From Prevotellaceae bacterium MN60 (lineage in GTDB: Bacteria > Bacteroidota > Bacteroidia > Bacteroidales > Bacteroidaceae): DNA of 64,000 nucleotides. The translations under genes were made by a program, and so were the position numbers. This document shows positions 51,378 through 61,070 of the stretch, piece after piece; within the stretch, counting starts at the first letter, position 1; the number at the start of each line of letters is the position of its first letter. The notes under the pieces were generated by a model. It saw nothing but the letters and a program-made list of their open reading frames with translations, was not told the origin of the DNA and searched no databases. The stretch lies in assembly GCA_900199555.1 (NCBI GenBank), contig FZQZ01000002.1:227740-291739 (forward strand), written 5' to 3'.

Positions 51378-54300
51378 TCAGCGGATCACAGTCTTCCGCC
51401 CGTTGCGAACGTAGATGCCTTTCTCTGTTGGCATCACCACACGCTGACCTGCGAGATTATAATATGTATCCATTTTCTTATTGTTATTATCGTAAAGCTG
51501 ATTGATACCAGTAATTTGAGTGGTAACTGTCAGCTCGTCTGTAGTAGTATCTGAAACCAGATAAGCCTGGAAGGGCTTCACCTCTTCATCCTGATGCATA
51601 CGCACGAACTTCACTGGTTCTTTATAGTCAGCCAGACGGAATACATCATTCTCCGTTTCTACATAGAAGGTCTCATAGCAACCAACCAGTTCTGGAGTAT
51701 TCTCTGCACTACGAGCTTCAACCTCATCAGGCATACCAATCTCTGAGACCTCGAAGTTGAACAGTTGAGTATTGTCTGCTGCAGACTTAAATATATAAGG
51801 TGTATGCGCCTTGATCTCGTCTGTTACCTCCTTCACCTTCAGTTGACCATTCTCCAGCGTCTCTACAGTATAGAATGTACCGAAGCTTGCTTTATCCTCA
51901 TTGCAGATATCGAAAGGCAGATAGATGGTTGCAATCTCATCCTTCCAGAAGATACGATCAAGCTCTATTGAACCTGCCATGAAATTCTCAGAGAGTCCGA
52001 AGGCCTCATCCTCTTCCATATTACTATCAAGCACTACGCTCTCACAGATATTACCAATGATGACGTTAGGCTCGTCGGTAGTATTACCGGCAGGTACGTA
52101 GATAAAGGTATTCTTCGATACGCCCTTGAAGGCACCTTCCTCACGACTTACGTTAATACCTGTGATGTTGGTATTACGCAGGTCGATATACTTCAGGAAT
52201 GGGAAAGTAACAAAGCTCTCATCGTAGATGCTGTTCACCTCATTATTGATAGCCTTAAGAGTACCATTCTCGTCATCATACACTACATCAGCATCCGACA
52301 AGAATATCTGGTCACTACCAATATTGTCGCCACCATTATTTGATACCTGTACACCAGAAGCACTGACACCCACGCTCGACAGGCCTATCGTCACCGTAGT
52401 CTTCTTACCCGCACGATGATCTCTTGATTCAAGAACAACATCACTGGCATTATAGATATATACATAAGTAGCCTCCTGACAAGCATAAGGAATCGTGAAC
52501 TCTGTCAGTTCCTTTACGCCCTTGATGACATACGGATTCTGCGAACCAATCTTCACATTCAGGATACCCTCCTCACCAGTCTTTGCATTTACGATGACAT
52601 TACCATAACCAGCAGGAATCATGAAGGTGATACCACTGAAGTGCTCGGCAAACTCAGGAGTACCAGGTGTATAGTTTTCGATAATTGCCTGGATATCTTC
52701 ATCAGCCATTGTATTGTTCAGCAGCAGACTATTGTCAGTCTCGTCGGTACTATGATCGTCGTCTCCAAGTGTATAGAGCACCTCATCGATAACGACATTA
52801 TCCAGATTATCTTCACCTCCTACTTCGATGGTATTAGTCTCACCACTCTCGTCCACAATGGGCTTCACAGGTGTACCCACAATCATTGTTTTCTCATTGA
52901 TAGCTCCTAAGAGAATAGCGAGGTTCTGATTAAACAGTACTGCAGAGATATTCTCTACCACAGTAGTTGCTTCTGTAGTGGTCATCTCCAACTTACCAGG
53001 ACTGTTACCATCTGTTGTAAAGGTCAACTTTCCACCATTTCCACTGATTGCAGCTGTCGATGCGGTAATATAGTTCTCTCCCGACAAGAAGATGGTCAAC
53101 TCATCCATGGTCGTAGTGATAGCACCTGTCACATGAGCACTCGTTAATTTCAGCAGTTTCTTACCATCAAACTGCACCGTGCCGCCATCGTTCAGAATAT
53201 CCGCATTGTTTTCACTTGTAACAGGAACGCCTGCAACCGTCAGGTCATATGTCATCAAGACTGAAGCACTGAAGTTGGTCTCTACTGGTTCCAGATTAGC
53301 ATCATTCAGAGGACCTGTAACAGTGATGGTTGCCTCACCTACTCCAACAGGTTTCAACCATGTATTATCCTCAATAACTACCACCTTGTCGTTAGAACTT
53401 ACAAACTGATAATTGTAAGTACCATCCTGCAGCACATTATTCAAATAAAGTGATACGGCATTCTCCTTTCTCTCTCCCACACTATTCGTGTTAATGCTCA
53501 TCTTCACTTCCTTTTCTGCAACAGCAATCACTGGGGTAGCCTTACTGATGGTGAAGGTATTAGTAGCCTCAGCACCGTTATAGTTGGCAGTTGCTGCAAT
53601 TACGGCTTTCACAGTATGAGTACCTGCTGCTGTAGGAACGGTAGCAGTAAAGTTACTAGCACCTGCTGCTTTATAGGTGATGGTTACCTCACCATTACCA
53701 GTATTACCTGTTACGACGGGAGTCTTCGCAGTTTCACCAAAAGTCCAACCCTCCAAGCTAACAGTTGGAGTAATTGCAGCCTTGTTAATCGTAAAGGTAT
53801 TAGTAGCCTCAGCACCGTTATAGTTGGCAGTTGCAGCAATTGTTGCCTTTACGGTATGTGTACCCGCTGCAGAAGGAACAGTAGCAGTAAAGTTACTAGC
53901 ACCTGCTGCTTTATAGGTGATGGTTACCTCACCATTACCAGTATTACCTGTTACAACAGGAGTCTTAGCAGTTTCGCCAAAAGTCCAACCATCCAAGTTT
54001 ACGCTTGGAGTAATATCGGCTTTAGCAATTGTAAAGGTGTTCGTAGCCTCAGCACCGTTATAGTTGGCAGTTGCAGCAATTGATGCCTTCACGGTATGTG
54101 TACCTGCAGTAGAAGGAACAGTAGCAGTAAAGTTACTAGCACCTGCTGCTTTATAGGTGATGGTTACCTCACCATTACCAGTATTACCTGTTACAACAGG
54201 AGTCTTCGCAGTTTCACCAAAAGTCCAACCATCCAAGCTAACACTTGGAGTAATGTCGGCCTTACCAATCGTAAAGGTGTTTGTAGCCTCAGCACCGTTA

Positions 54301-55844
54301 TAGTTGGCAGTTGCTGCAATTACGGCTTTCACAGTATGAGTACCTGCTGCTGTAGGAACGGTAGCAGTAAAGTTACTAGCACCTGCTGCTTTATAGGTGA
54401 TGGTTACCTCACCATTACCAGTATTACCTGTTACGACGGGAGTCTTCGCAGTTTCACCAAAAGTCCAACCATCCAAGCTAACAGTTGGAGTAATTGCAGC
54501 CTTGTTAATCGTAAAGGTATTCGTAGCCTCAGCGCCGTTATAGTTGGCAGTTGCAGCAATTGTTGCCTTTACCGTATGTGTACCTGCTACAGAAGGAACG
54601 GTTGCAGTAAAGTTTGTAGCACCTGCTGCTTTATAGGTGATGGTTACTTCACCATTACCAGTATTACCAGTTACAACGGGAGTCTTCGCTGTCTCACCAA
54701 AACTCCAACCCTCCAAGCTAACAGTTGGAGAAATTGCAGCCTTGGCAATCGTAAAGGTGTTCGTAGCCTCACCACCGTTATAGTTGGCAGTTGCAGCAAT
54801 TGTAGCCTTCACAATATGTGTACCTGCTACAGAAGGAACGGTAGCAGAATATTCCACAGAACCAGCAGCCTTATAAGTATAAACCACGCCACCATTACCA
54901 GTATTACCAGTTACAACGGGAGTCTTGGCGGTTTCACCAAAAGTCCATCCATCCAAGTTTACGCTTGGAGTGATGTTGGCCTTAGTAATCGTAAAGGTAT
55001 TCGTAGCCTCACCACCGTTATAGTTGGCAGTTGCAGCAATTACGGCTTTCACAGTATGAGTACCTGCTGCTGTAGGAACGGTAGCAGAATATTCCACAGA
55101 TCCAGCGGCCTTATAAGTAAAAACCACGCCACCATTACCCGTGTTACCACTTACTACAGGAGTCTTAGCAGTATCACCAAAAGTCCAACCCTCCAAGCTA
55201 ACAGTTGGAGTAATGTCGGCCTTAGTAATGGTGAATGTGCCCGTCTTAGTACCCGTATAAGTCTTCAAACCTGTCAAAGTAACTGTCGCTGTACCAGCAT
55301 TGATATTGTTGGTATATTCAAGCGAGTAGTTAGAAGCATTGATAGTAGAACCATTCAATGTCAGTGTTACATCCGGTTCCCTCTCACTGCCATTATAGAC
55401 ATAGCTAGTAGGATCGATAGTCAGACTACCAGTCGAGATATCCGTACGCTGCTGGAAGTCTGCAACAACCTCCACATTGTAGGGATCCTCTGGCATAGCA
55501 AACGAATATCTTGTCACGCCACTGGGATCTGTTGTAGAACCAACAGCAGTCACCGTGATATTATTATCCATACTGGGCTCACCACCAGCACGACGGGGAG
55601 CCTGTGCACTACCACCAGTTACTACACGCTCGGCAGTGATATTCGCTACCGTGATATAGTTACCCTCAGCAGGCGTAACGGTCAACGTACAAGTACCATT
55701 GCTGATAAGCTGTTCCACCGTACCGGCGCTACTATTAGTAGTTCCGTTCAGTTTCTTAACGACGGTCACTGTACCTGCTGCCCACACTGTTGTTGCTGTC
55801 ATCAGCAGCACCATCATCATTAGTTGTTTTGCTATATATTTCAT
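51378..55844 (-). CDS. Large exported protein with seven identical-length MBG-like repeats
   Basis: A 1488-residue exported protein. Signal MKYIAKQLMMMVLLMTATTV. After a unique N-terminal beta domain and one MBG-type module (SYVYNGSEREPDVTLTLNGS) come seven tandem 80-residue repeats (about 208-767), each containing GWTFGETAKTPVVTGNTGN, then a spacer, a carbohydrate-binding-like region, and the ending YYNLAGQRVVMPTEKGIYVR and NGRKTVIR, a Bacteroidetes secretion tail. It is likely a surface adhesin. The DNA of the seven repeats is almost identical, implying recent expansion. It begins 20 bp after the upstream 1403-residue protein gene and may share a transcript with uvrD. Confidence 0.85.
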   Translation of the reverse strand: MKYIAKQLMMMVLLMTATTVWAAGTVTVVKKLNGTTNSSAGTVEQLISNGTCTLTVTPAEGNYITVANITAERVVTGGSAQAPRRAGGEPSMDNNITVTAVGSTTDPSGVTRYSFAMPEDPYNVEVVADFQQRTDISTGSLTIDPTSYVYNGSEREPDVTLTLNGSTINASNYSLEYTNNINAGTATVTLTGLKTYTGTKTGTFTITKADITPTVSLEGWTFGDTAKTPVVSGNTGNGGVVFTYKAAGSVEYSATVPTAAGTHTVKAVIAATANYNGGEATNTFTITKANITPSVNLDGWTFGETAKTPVVTGNTGNGGVVYTYKAAGSVEYSATVPSVAGTHIVKATIAATANYNGGEATNTFTIAKAAISPTVSLEGWSFGETAKTPVVTGNTGNGEVTITYKAAGATNFTATVPSVAGTHTVKATIAATANYNGAEATNTFTINKAAITPTVSLDGWTFGETAKTPVVTGNTGNGEVTITYKAAGASNFTATVPTAAGTHTVKAVIAATANYNGAEATNTFTIGKADITPSVSLDGWTFGETAKTPVVTGNTGNGEVTITYKAAGASNFTATVPSTAGTHTVKASIAATANYNGAEATNTFTIAKADITPSVNLDGWTFGETAKTPVVTGNTGNGEVTITYKAAGASNFTATVPSAAGTHTVKATIAATANYNGAEATNTFTINKAAITPTVSLEGWTFGETAKTPVVTGNTGNGEVTITYKAAGASNFTATVPTAAGTHTVKAVIAATANYNGAEATNTFTISKATPVIAVAEKEVKMSINTNSVGERKENAVSLYLNNVLQDGTYNYQFVSSNDKVVVIEDNTWLKPVGVGEATITVTGPLNDANLEPVETNFSASVLMTYDLTVAGVPVTSENNADILNDGGTVQFDGKKLLKLTSAHVTGAITTTMDELTIFLSGENYITASTAAISGNGGKLTFTTDGNSPGKLEMTTTEATTVVENISAVLFNQNLAILLGAINEKTMIVGTPVKPIVDESGETNTIEVGGEDNLDNVVIDEVLYTLGDDDHSTDETDNSLLLNNTMADEDIQAIIENYTPGTPEFAEHFSGITFMIPAGYGNVIVNAKTGEEGILNVKIGSQNPYVIKGVKELTEFTIPYACQEATYVYIYNASDVVLESRDHRAGKKTTVTIGLSSVGVSASGVQVSNNGGDNIGSDQIFLSDADVVYDDENGTLKAINNEVNSIYDESFVTFPFLKYIDLRNTNITGINVSREEGAFKGVSKNTFIYVPAGNTTDEPNVIIGNICESVVLDSNMEEDEAFGLSENFMAGSIELDRIFWKDEIATIYLPFDICNEDKASFGTFYTVETLENGQLKVKEVTDEIKAHTPYIFKSAADNTQLFNFEVSEIGMPDEVEARSAENTPELVGCYETFYVETENDVFRLADYKEPVKFVRMHQDEEVKPFQAYLVSDTTTDELTVTTQITGINQLYDNNNKKMDTYYNLAGQRVVMPTEKGIYVRNGRKTVIR
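53544..55223 (-). repeat. Seven 240-bp tandem repeats in coding sequence
   Basis: 1680 bp, exactly 7 x 240 bp, each one 80-residue MBG-like module. Neighbouring units differ by few bases, the first two (from the N-terminus) more: GGVVFTYKAAGSVEYSATV in place of GEVTITYKAAGASNFTATV. Copy-number change by recombination is likely. Confidence 0.95.
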
Positions 55845-55863
55845 ATTGTTTTTCCTCCTATTC

Positions 55864-58800
55864 TTACTTAACTACAATCTTTTTACCATTCACAATATAC
55901 AAGCCCTTCTTCAATTGACCATTGACCATTGACCATTGACCATTTGAAATCTTTCGTCCCTGCAGGTCATAGATGTTTTCGTAGGTTGCGACTTTGTCGC
56001 GACTTACTGCCTCCATGCCCGTAGTTTCTTCGTCGAAGATAGCCAGACGCGCACCAGCAGGCTCTGCCAATACCAGATAAGCACGATGGGCAGGAATCTG
56101 TCCACTGGTAGCACGAGTGAAACCATTATTGTAGAGCACATAGGCATTACCTGCTATATCGCTTACGTTGGTAGCACTTGCAGTACCCTGCAGCAGGTTA
56201 CCCTCTGCACTTGTATTATCCGTTGTCGTGGTAGAAGCCTTCTCTATCAATACAGCCACATTCTTTGGCACATAGTTGATAGCCTTCACTGCTACGGCGT
56301 CAGCACTTGTCGCTGTCACAATATATGCCATCAGACCTTCGGGCAGAACGAGGTCTTCCGTTGTTGTATAGTACGAAGCCCACTTCTGTCCTTCCACGAA
56401 GTTCACGTCCTTACCAATCTCCAGCGTACGAGTAACAATCTCGAAGTTCTTCTCCACCATACCCGTATAGTTATTCTTTGCCACTACCTTCACGGTGTAT
56501 TCGCCAACCTCTACACCACCCTCGTTGGTGATGGTATAGTCGTTAGTGGTCATCAGCTCACCATCAGCCACTGTTACTGTTGGCTTCTGGTTCTCGCCAC
56601 TATACTCAAAGCTGGTTTTTGAGAGTGTCACCATCTCGTCGGTCAATGCCTTTGGAGCAATACCAAACTTCACCTGGCGCTCACCCACATAGTAGTTCAC
56701 CTCAGCATCCGTATTAGCGTTGATGGTTACTATTGGAGCATTCGCTGCTGTAGCATCCACGGCATTGGTATTGCCAGCCTCGGGAGCTACCACGAGATAA
56801 TTCACGGCAGCCGTCAAAACGGTTTCGCCATCCTTTACTGTTACTGTAGGAGTCTGAGGCTGTCCGTTATAGGTCAACTCACTCAAGGTTACTGTGATGC
56901 TTGAGTAATTAATATCCTTATATACTTTCAGCACGTATGTAGCCTCACCAGCCAGCAGTTCGTCAGTCTGTTGTGATGCCGCTTTGATGGTAGTTTCACC
57001 CATACCTACGATGGTCACCTTGCCATCAGTATCTACGGTAGCCACCGTCTCGTTGCTGCTACTATAGGTTACAGCCACATTGTTTGTATTCGCCAGTGTT
57101 GGCAGTTCCTGATTATTCTCGCCGCCAATGGTATATTCAGCCTCTTCAGCAGTAAATGCCAATCCTGCATCCTGGCGGATAACATACTGAGCCTCCACGG
57201 GTTCACTCTTAATCACACGACTTGAGTCTTCATCAAGAACATACACAGAAACCTTGCATGATTCTGTCACATCAATACCCTTGGTGGCATCATAGCGAAC
57301 AGAGTCGTTCTTGACATCATTCAGATAGTACCATACCTGTGGATAGCTTTCAGCATCCGCTCCCTGTTCTGGTATATTCTCCAACTTCACATTCTTCGGC
57401 TCATTATAGGTACCATCAGCCACCGTAAAGGTAGGCTTAGCAATCACCTTTGCAGATATCTCAGAAGAGAATTGCCAGTTTCTGCTTGGCTCAGTATCCA
57501 TACCTGGATAGATAGGATAAACGCGAAGTAAATATCTACCAGTTCCAAGCGTAAACTTACCATTCGTTGTCTTCACAGGGTCGCCACCCAGCATATTTGC
57601 ATAGTATATGTCAAAGCCATCCACCGCTTCATCCAGAGAGAAGGTAAACTCATGGTCAGTATAGTAGAGTCCACGCTCGTTCTCCTCTGTTACCACCTTG
57701 GGCACGTGGAGTGCTACAATCTTGGGGAATGAGCTATTTGACGCGTCATTACGCAGGCAGAGACCATCTTCGTATGTCACCTTACCCTCGCCAAAACCTA
57801 CGAGCTGTGGATTAGCGCTATACCAAAAGCTCAGGCGAGCAGTAGCCTTATTTTCCTCTGCAGACTTGAAGGTCAGTGTGCCGTTCGAATTAGTCGTCTT
57901 GATGGCATATGTCTGGTTCTCACCAATCAGGTTGATGCTCAACTGAGCCAGCGAAGTAACGATACTTATGTCACCATCATTCTGACTGTTATCAGAATTC
58001 AGATTGATATTATTCAGCGTCAGGGTATTGGTCTCAGAATTAAACGAGGCGGTACCATTGCCATTGATTCCTTTACCAGCGATATTCGCCTTATTGCCTT
58101 CATATACAGGTACGCCACTAATCGTCAGTCCATAGTATGAAGCAATCAGAGTAGACGAAAGCGTAACATAATTTACGGTATAGTTTACTAGCGTCTCCAT
58201 CTCCAAGCCATTTTCAGCACTGTAGCGCACCGCATCCTCAGCAATGATTGCCAAACCATTGTCTGTTGCGCCGAGGCTCCAAACGCCCTGAATCGCACTA
58301 AAGCCTGCGATAGCGCTTTTGCTCTCACCTGCATTCATCTGGAGCGAGCAAGTATTGTCGTCGCCCTTATCAAATATCAGCTTAGGAGCGTCCTGGCCTA
58401 CACCATTATAGCGGATAGCCTCACAGTCTCCCATTCCAGCAACTGTATTCTCACCTATCAGCTTGATGGTGAAGTCTGCCACGCCTATATATTCAATACC
58501 AGGAGCCTCCATCGTTGGACCATCAGGATTAACAACATTGCCTCCGATAGTCGCACCATTCAGCGTCAATGCATTCTTCGCCAGGTCAAAGCTAACCTTA
58601 CCATCACCCAACACATCGGCAGCATTGGCGTTTGTTACTCTTACACCAGAAACACTGACAAACATATCATCGCTAATAACCGCACTCTTGATTTCCGAAG
58701 TCCATGTAGCAGGAGTCTCGGCTGGAGTAACTACTCGCAAAGGCTCATTGATAACGACTTCGTTGAAGCCAACGATTACACCATCGTTACTATTCAGGCT

Positions 58801-60075
58801 AATGGTATTAGCACTCCAACTTTCTTCTGCAGCACGGAATACAAGACGACCGTTACCAGTTCCTGTATAAGAGATTTTGCTTAAGCTATTGCTCCCCGCC
58901 ACTTCTATAATCAGTTCGGACATCTCACTTCTGATAGCATCACTATAACCATAGCCTTCCAAATGCAGTGTATGACTTTCTGGTATATATACGGTTCCAC
59001 CAGATGCAGGGCTGAGACTATTTGAATTGATATGTGCATTACCCATCCAAAGAGGATAGTATTCTACATATCTCAAACTAACAGACTTATAGTTGCCGCT
59101 TTGCGTCTCATACTCCCAACCCGTTGTCTCTGCAGTTTTGTCTTGCAGTGTATTTGTTATCTGATAGCCGTTCGCCAGATTCTCTACATCCTGAATGCCA
59201 CTAACATTCAGCGTACCGAAAATATCATATTCATTCTTCTCTGTTTCAAAAGTCAGCTGTGCTGTTGTCTCCTCGCCACGATAGCCAAAGGCATAAGGAA
59301 AGTCACTACCCTCACCAATGGTAATCGAGTTATAGCCCATCAGCTTCACCTTCAGATTGGCAATGCTACTCTCTATGACATAACAGTCAGAGATGTCAGA
59401 CATATCAATCTCTGCATTATTCAGCGTCAAGGTATTCGTCTCTTCGTCAAGAGAGAAGCCTTCTGCTATTGAGCTTCTGTTTTCTGTAGATAGACGTTCA
59501 CCCTTTACCCACAAGTCGTAATACTCTACATAGTAAATTTTAATATACTTCACTTCAGAGCTCACATCGCCTACTTCTTCCATATGCCATCCATCAACCT
59601 CTTCTGTTTTGAATTGGTTCTGAATAGGATAACTCTCCTGGAAATAACTAGCTTGATAGATGCCATTAACCATTAATGAGCCATAAGAACCATCCTCACC
59701 GCGCTCTGTTTCAAACGTCAACTTACCCGTAGAACCTTCAGTAAGAAAATGAAATACTGGATGGAATGCGTCACTAGCATTAATTACATTCTCACCAATC
59801 AGGTTTACTTTCAGGTTAGTAATACTGCTGCTCACCGCATGTGGACTAGAACTCGACAGAGTAATCGTTGCGCCATTCAGTGTCAGTGTGTTGGTGGAAA
59901 GATCAAAACTTACCGTACCGTTACCCAGCACATCGCTAGCATTGTCAGTTGTTACCGTGACGCCTGCCACCACAATAGTGTTCTCTGCCTGTACACCTAC
60001 AGACATCAGCAAGAGCATCAAAAGGCTAATGAACCATTTTCCTCGCAAAGATAAAATCATTTTTTTCTCCTTCAT
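55864..60075 (-). CDS. Large exported modular protein (adhesin-like)
   Basis: A 1403-residue exported protein. Signal: MKEKKMILSLRGKWFISLLM leading to VGVQAEN. The N-terminal two-thirds hold several modules opening V(A/S)GV.VT..NA.DVLG.G.VSFDL and TLTLNGA (for example near residues 30, 470 and 640). A Big_2-like module (VTYSSSNETVATVDTDGKVT) and an MBG-like one (LTYNGQPQTPTVTVKDGETV) follow. The end is IYDLQGRKISNGQWSMVNGQ then LKKGLYIVNGKKIVVK. The tail contains a heptamer array. It looks like a surface protein homologous in its modules to the next gene. Start ATG 60075; 60060 is possible. Confidence 0.85.
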   Translation of the reverse strand: MKEKKMILSLRGKWFISLLMLLLMSVGVQAENTIVVAGVTVTTDNASDVLGNGTVSFDLSTNTLTLNGATITLSSSSPHAVSSSITNLKVNLIGENVINASDAFHPVFHFLTEGSTGKLTFETERGEDGSYGSLMVNGIYQASYFQESYPIQNQFKTEEVDGWHMEEVGDVSSEVKYIKIYYVEYYDLWVKGERLSTENRSSIAEGFSLDEETNTLTLNNAEIDMSDISDCYVIESSIANLKVKLMGYNSITIGEGSDFPYAFGYRGEETTAQLTFETEKNEYDIFGTLNVSGIQDVENLANGYQITNTLQDKTAETTGWEYETQSGNYKSVSLRYVEYYPLWMGNAHINSNSLSPASGGTVYIPESHTLHLEGYGYSDAIRSEMSELIIEVAGSNSLSKISYTGTGNGRLVFRAAEESWSANTISLNSNDGVIVGFNEVVINEPLRVVTPAETPATWTSEIKSAVISDDMFVSVSGVRVTNANAADVLGDGKVSFDLAKNALTLNGATIGGNVVNPDGPTMEAPGIEYIGVADFTIKLIGENTVAGMGDCEAIRYNGVGQDAPKLIFDKGDDNTCSLQMNAGESKSAIAGFSAIQGVWSLGATDNGLAIIAEDAVRYSAENGLEMETLVNYTVNYVTLSSTLIASYYGLTISGVPVYEGNKANIAGKGINGNGTASFNSETNTLTLNNINLNSDNSQNDGDISIVTSLAQLSINLIGENQTYAIKTTNSNGTLTFKSAEENKATARLSFWYSANPQLVGFGEGKVTYEDGLCLRNDASNSSFPKIVALHVPKVVTEENERGLYYTDHEFTFSLDEAVDGFDIYYANMLGGDPVKTTNGKFTLGTGRYLLRVYPIYPGMDTEPSRNWQFSSEISAKVIAKPTFTVADGTYNEPKNVKLENIPEQGADAESYPQVWYYLNDVKNDSVRYDATKGIDVTESCKVSVYVLDEDSSRVIKSEPVEAQYVIRQDAGLAFTAEEAEYTIGGENNQELPTLANTNNVAVTYSSSNETVATVDTDGKVTIVGMGETTIKAASQQTDELLAGEATYVLKVYKDINYSSITVTLSELTYNGQPQTPTVTVKDGETVLTAAVNYLVVAPEAGNTNAVDATAANAPIVTINANTDAEVNYYVGERQVKFGIAPKALTDEMVTLSKTSFEYSGENQKPTVTVADGELMTTNDYTITNEGGVEVGEYTVKVVAKNNYTGMVEKNFEIVTRTLEIGKDVNFVEGQKWASYYTTTEDLVLPEGLMAYIVTATSADAVAVKAINYVPKNVAVLIEKASTTTTDNTSAEGNLLQGTASATNVSDIAGNAYVLYNNGFTRATSGQIPAHRAYLVLAEPAGARLAIFDEETTGMEAVSRDKVATYENIYDLQGRKISNGQWSMVNGQLKKGLYIVNGKKIVVK
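55914..55941 (-). repeat. Heptanucleotide array inside the secretion tail
   Basis: Four ATTGACC units on the plus strand, encoding NGQWSMVNGQ between the two halves of the C-terminal tail. Confidence 0.95.
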
Positions 60076-60123
60076 TTGCTTTATTTTAAAAGTTACTTAT
60101 TCAGTTTTTGTTCCTCACTCTCA

Positions 60124-60141
60124 TATGGATATATATCCATA
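60124..60141. promoter_or_regulatory. 18-bp perfect palindrome near the transcript start
   Basis: TATGGATATATATCCATA, directly downstream of the -7 element at 60149-60156 (minus strand). Position suits an operator or a 5'-end hairpin. Confidence 0.6.
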
Positions 60142-60148
60142 TAGGGTG

Positions 60149-60156
60149 CAAAGTTA
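60149..60156 (-). promoter_or_regulatory. -7 element for the 1403-residue protein gene
   Basis: TAACTTTG on the minus strand, 73 bp upstream of the start at 60075. Confidence 0.65.
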
Positions 60157-60275
60157 CGAAGATTTACCGATACTGCCAAACAAAAACAAGAGAATTTTCC
60201 GATAAGTCGGTATATCATTACCTCCTTTGTCCCATTTTTCCGTAACCATCTGATTTCTTTATCCTTATAGTCGCA

Positions 60276-60439
60276 AATAGTTTGACGACATTTTACGGAT
60301 AGTTTGACGGCATAATTCGAGGAGTTTGACGGCATAATTGACTTTTGTCGATAATGCCTGCACTCGACAAAATTAATGCAAGCATTACTTTTTGTACTCG
60401 TTTAACGGCATTATTCTCCTTGAATTTACGCATAATTCT
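60276..60439 (+). repeat. 22-bp tandem units, AGTTTGACG type (second copy)
   Basis: Three clean units start at 60276, 60298 and 60320, with AGTTTGACGACA or AGTTTGACGGCA. After a degenerate 54 bp, two more units begin at 60396 (CGTTTAACGGCA) and 60418 (GAATTTACGCATA). Sequence and order match the array at 9332-9441. Confidence 0.85.
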
Positions 60440-60700
60440 TTTCGGAATTAGATATAGATCACGAAAAAGTCGAAAAAGTCGAAAAGCACGAAAACTATAA
60501 AGCATTACTTTTTTTCGTCTTTTTCGTTTTTTAAGTTATTTTCGGAATTAAAAAAAGTCCAGATTTTCGGAATAAATTTAGATCCCGAAAGAACACGAAA
60601 GACACTAAAAGGGCGAAAATATTAGTATATAATCAGTTTTCGTAAATTTCGATATTTTCGGATATTTTCGGAATCACAAAAAGAGTTCTCGGGATAAGAG
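60440..60700. other. AT-rich TTTTCGGAAT-type stretch
   Basis: No gene. The segment is a run of related phrases: TTTTCGGAATTA, TTTTCGGAATAAA, TTCGATATTTTCGG, and GAAAAAGTCGAAAAAGTCG. The same vocabulary fills 8800-8940 in the other repeat element. Confidence 0.6.
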
Positions 60701-60720
60701 AAAAAAACAGAGGAGGCTCG

Positions 60721-60779
60721 AAACCGCCGTTCCTCCCCTCCTCTAACGGACGTTTGTAGGTGAATTTATCCGTTGCTAT
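60721..60779 (+). repeat. Bipartite duplicate, first half copy 1
   Basis: AACCGCCGTTCCT, then ACGGA, GTTTGTAGGTGAAT and TTATCCGTTGCTAT. Copy 2 is at 60971-61029. A second shared segment is at 60919-60955 and 61071-61107 (ATCGTACAGGG and ATCGCACAGGG). Confidence 0.8.
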
Positions 60780-60804
60780 ATTGTTTTTATCTAGTACATA
60801 GTTG

Positions 60805-60892
60805 TTGTACTATCTGTACAATGCTGTTGTACTACCAGTACAGAGACTTTGTACTACTTGTACAGAAAGCTTGTACTGTTCCGAATCCAGCT
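60805..60892 (+). repeat. Operator-like 22-bp array, TTGTAC units
   Basis: TTGTAC begins at 60805, 60827, 60849 and 60871, spacing exactly 22 bp. The first three units are dyads TTGTACTANNNGTACA, with a 6-bp spacer. It lies in the promoterless gap between the fimbrillin-fusion stop and the repeat island. Confidence 0.9.
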
Positions 60893-60970
60893 ATATTGCG
60901 TTCCTATCATCTCAAGTTGCCAATCGTACAGGGTGACAGTCCTAGGGTGTTACAAAGAGAGGAAGCGATG

Positions 60971-61029
60971 GAACCGCTGTTCCTGCTCCCTCCCCACGGA
61001 ATTTGTAGGTGATTCATTCCGTTGCTAAT
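60971..61029 (+). repeat. Bipartite duplicate, first half copy 2
   Basis: AACCGCTGTTCCT, ACGGAATTTGTAGGTGATT and CATTCCGTTGCTAA, aligned over about 57 bp with 60721-60779. Confidence 0.8.
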
Positions 61030-61070
61030 TATCTAATATTTTATTACTAGTTTCGCCTCACGGCGTTATT

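Noticed and set aside
54096..55823. A 575-codon open frame on the plus strand, and another at 53616-54083
   Set aside because: Both are antisense to the seven 240-bp repeats of the surface-protein gene. Their protein is a Cys/Ser-rich repeat produced by the repeated DNA, with no start context.
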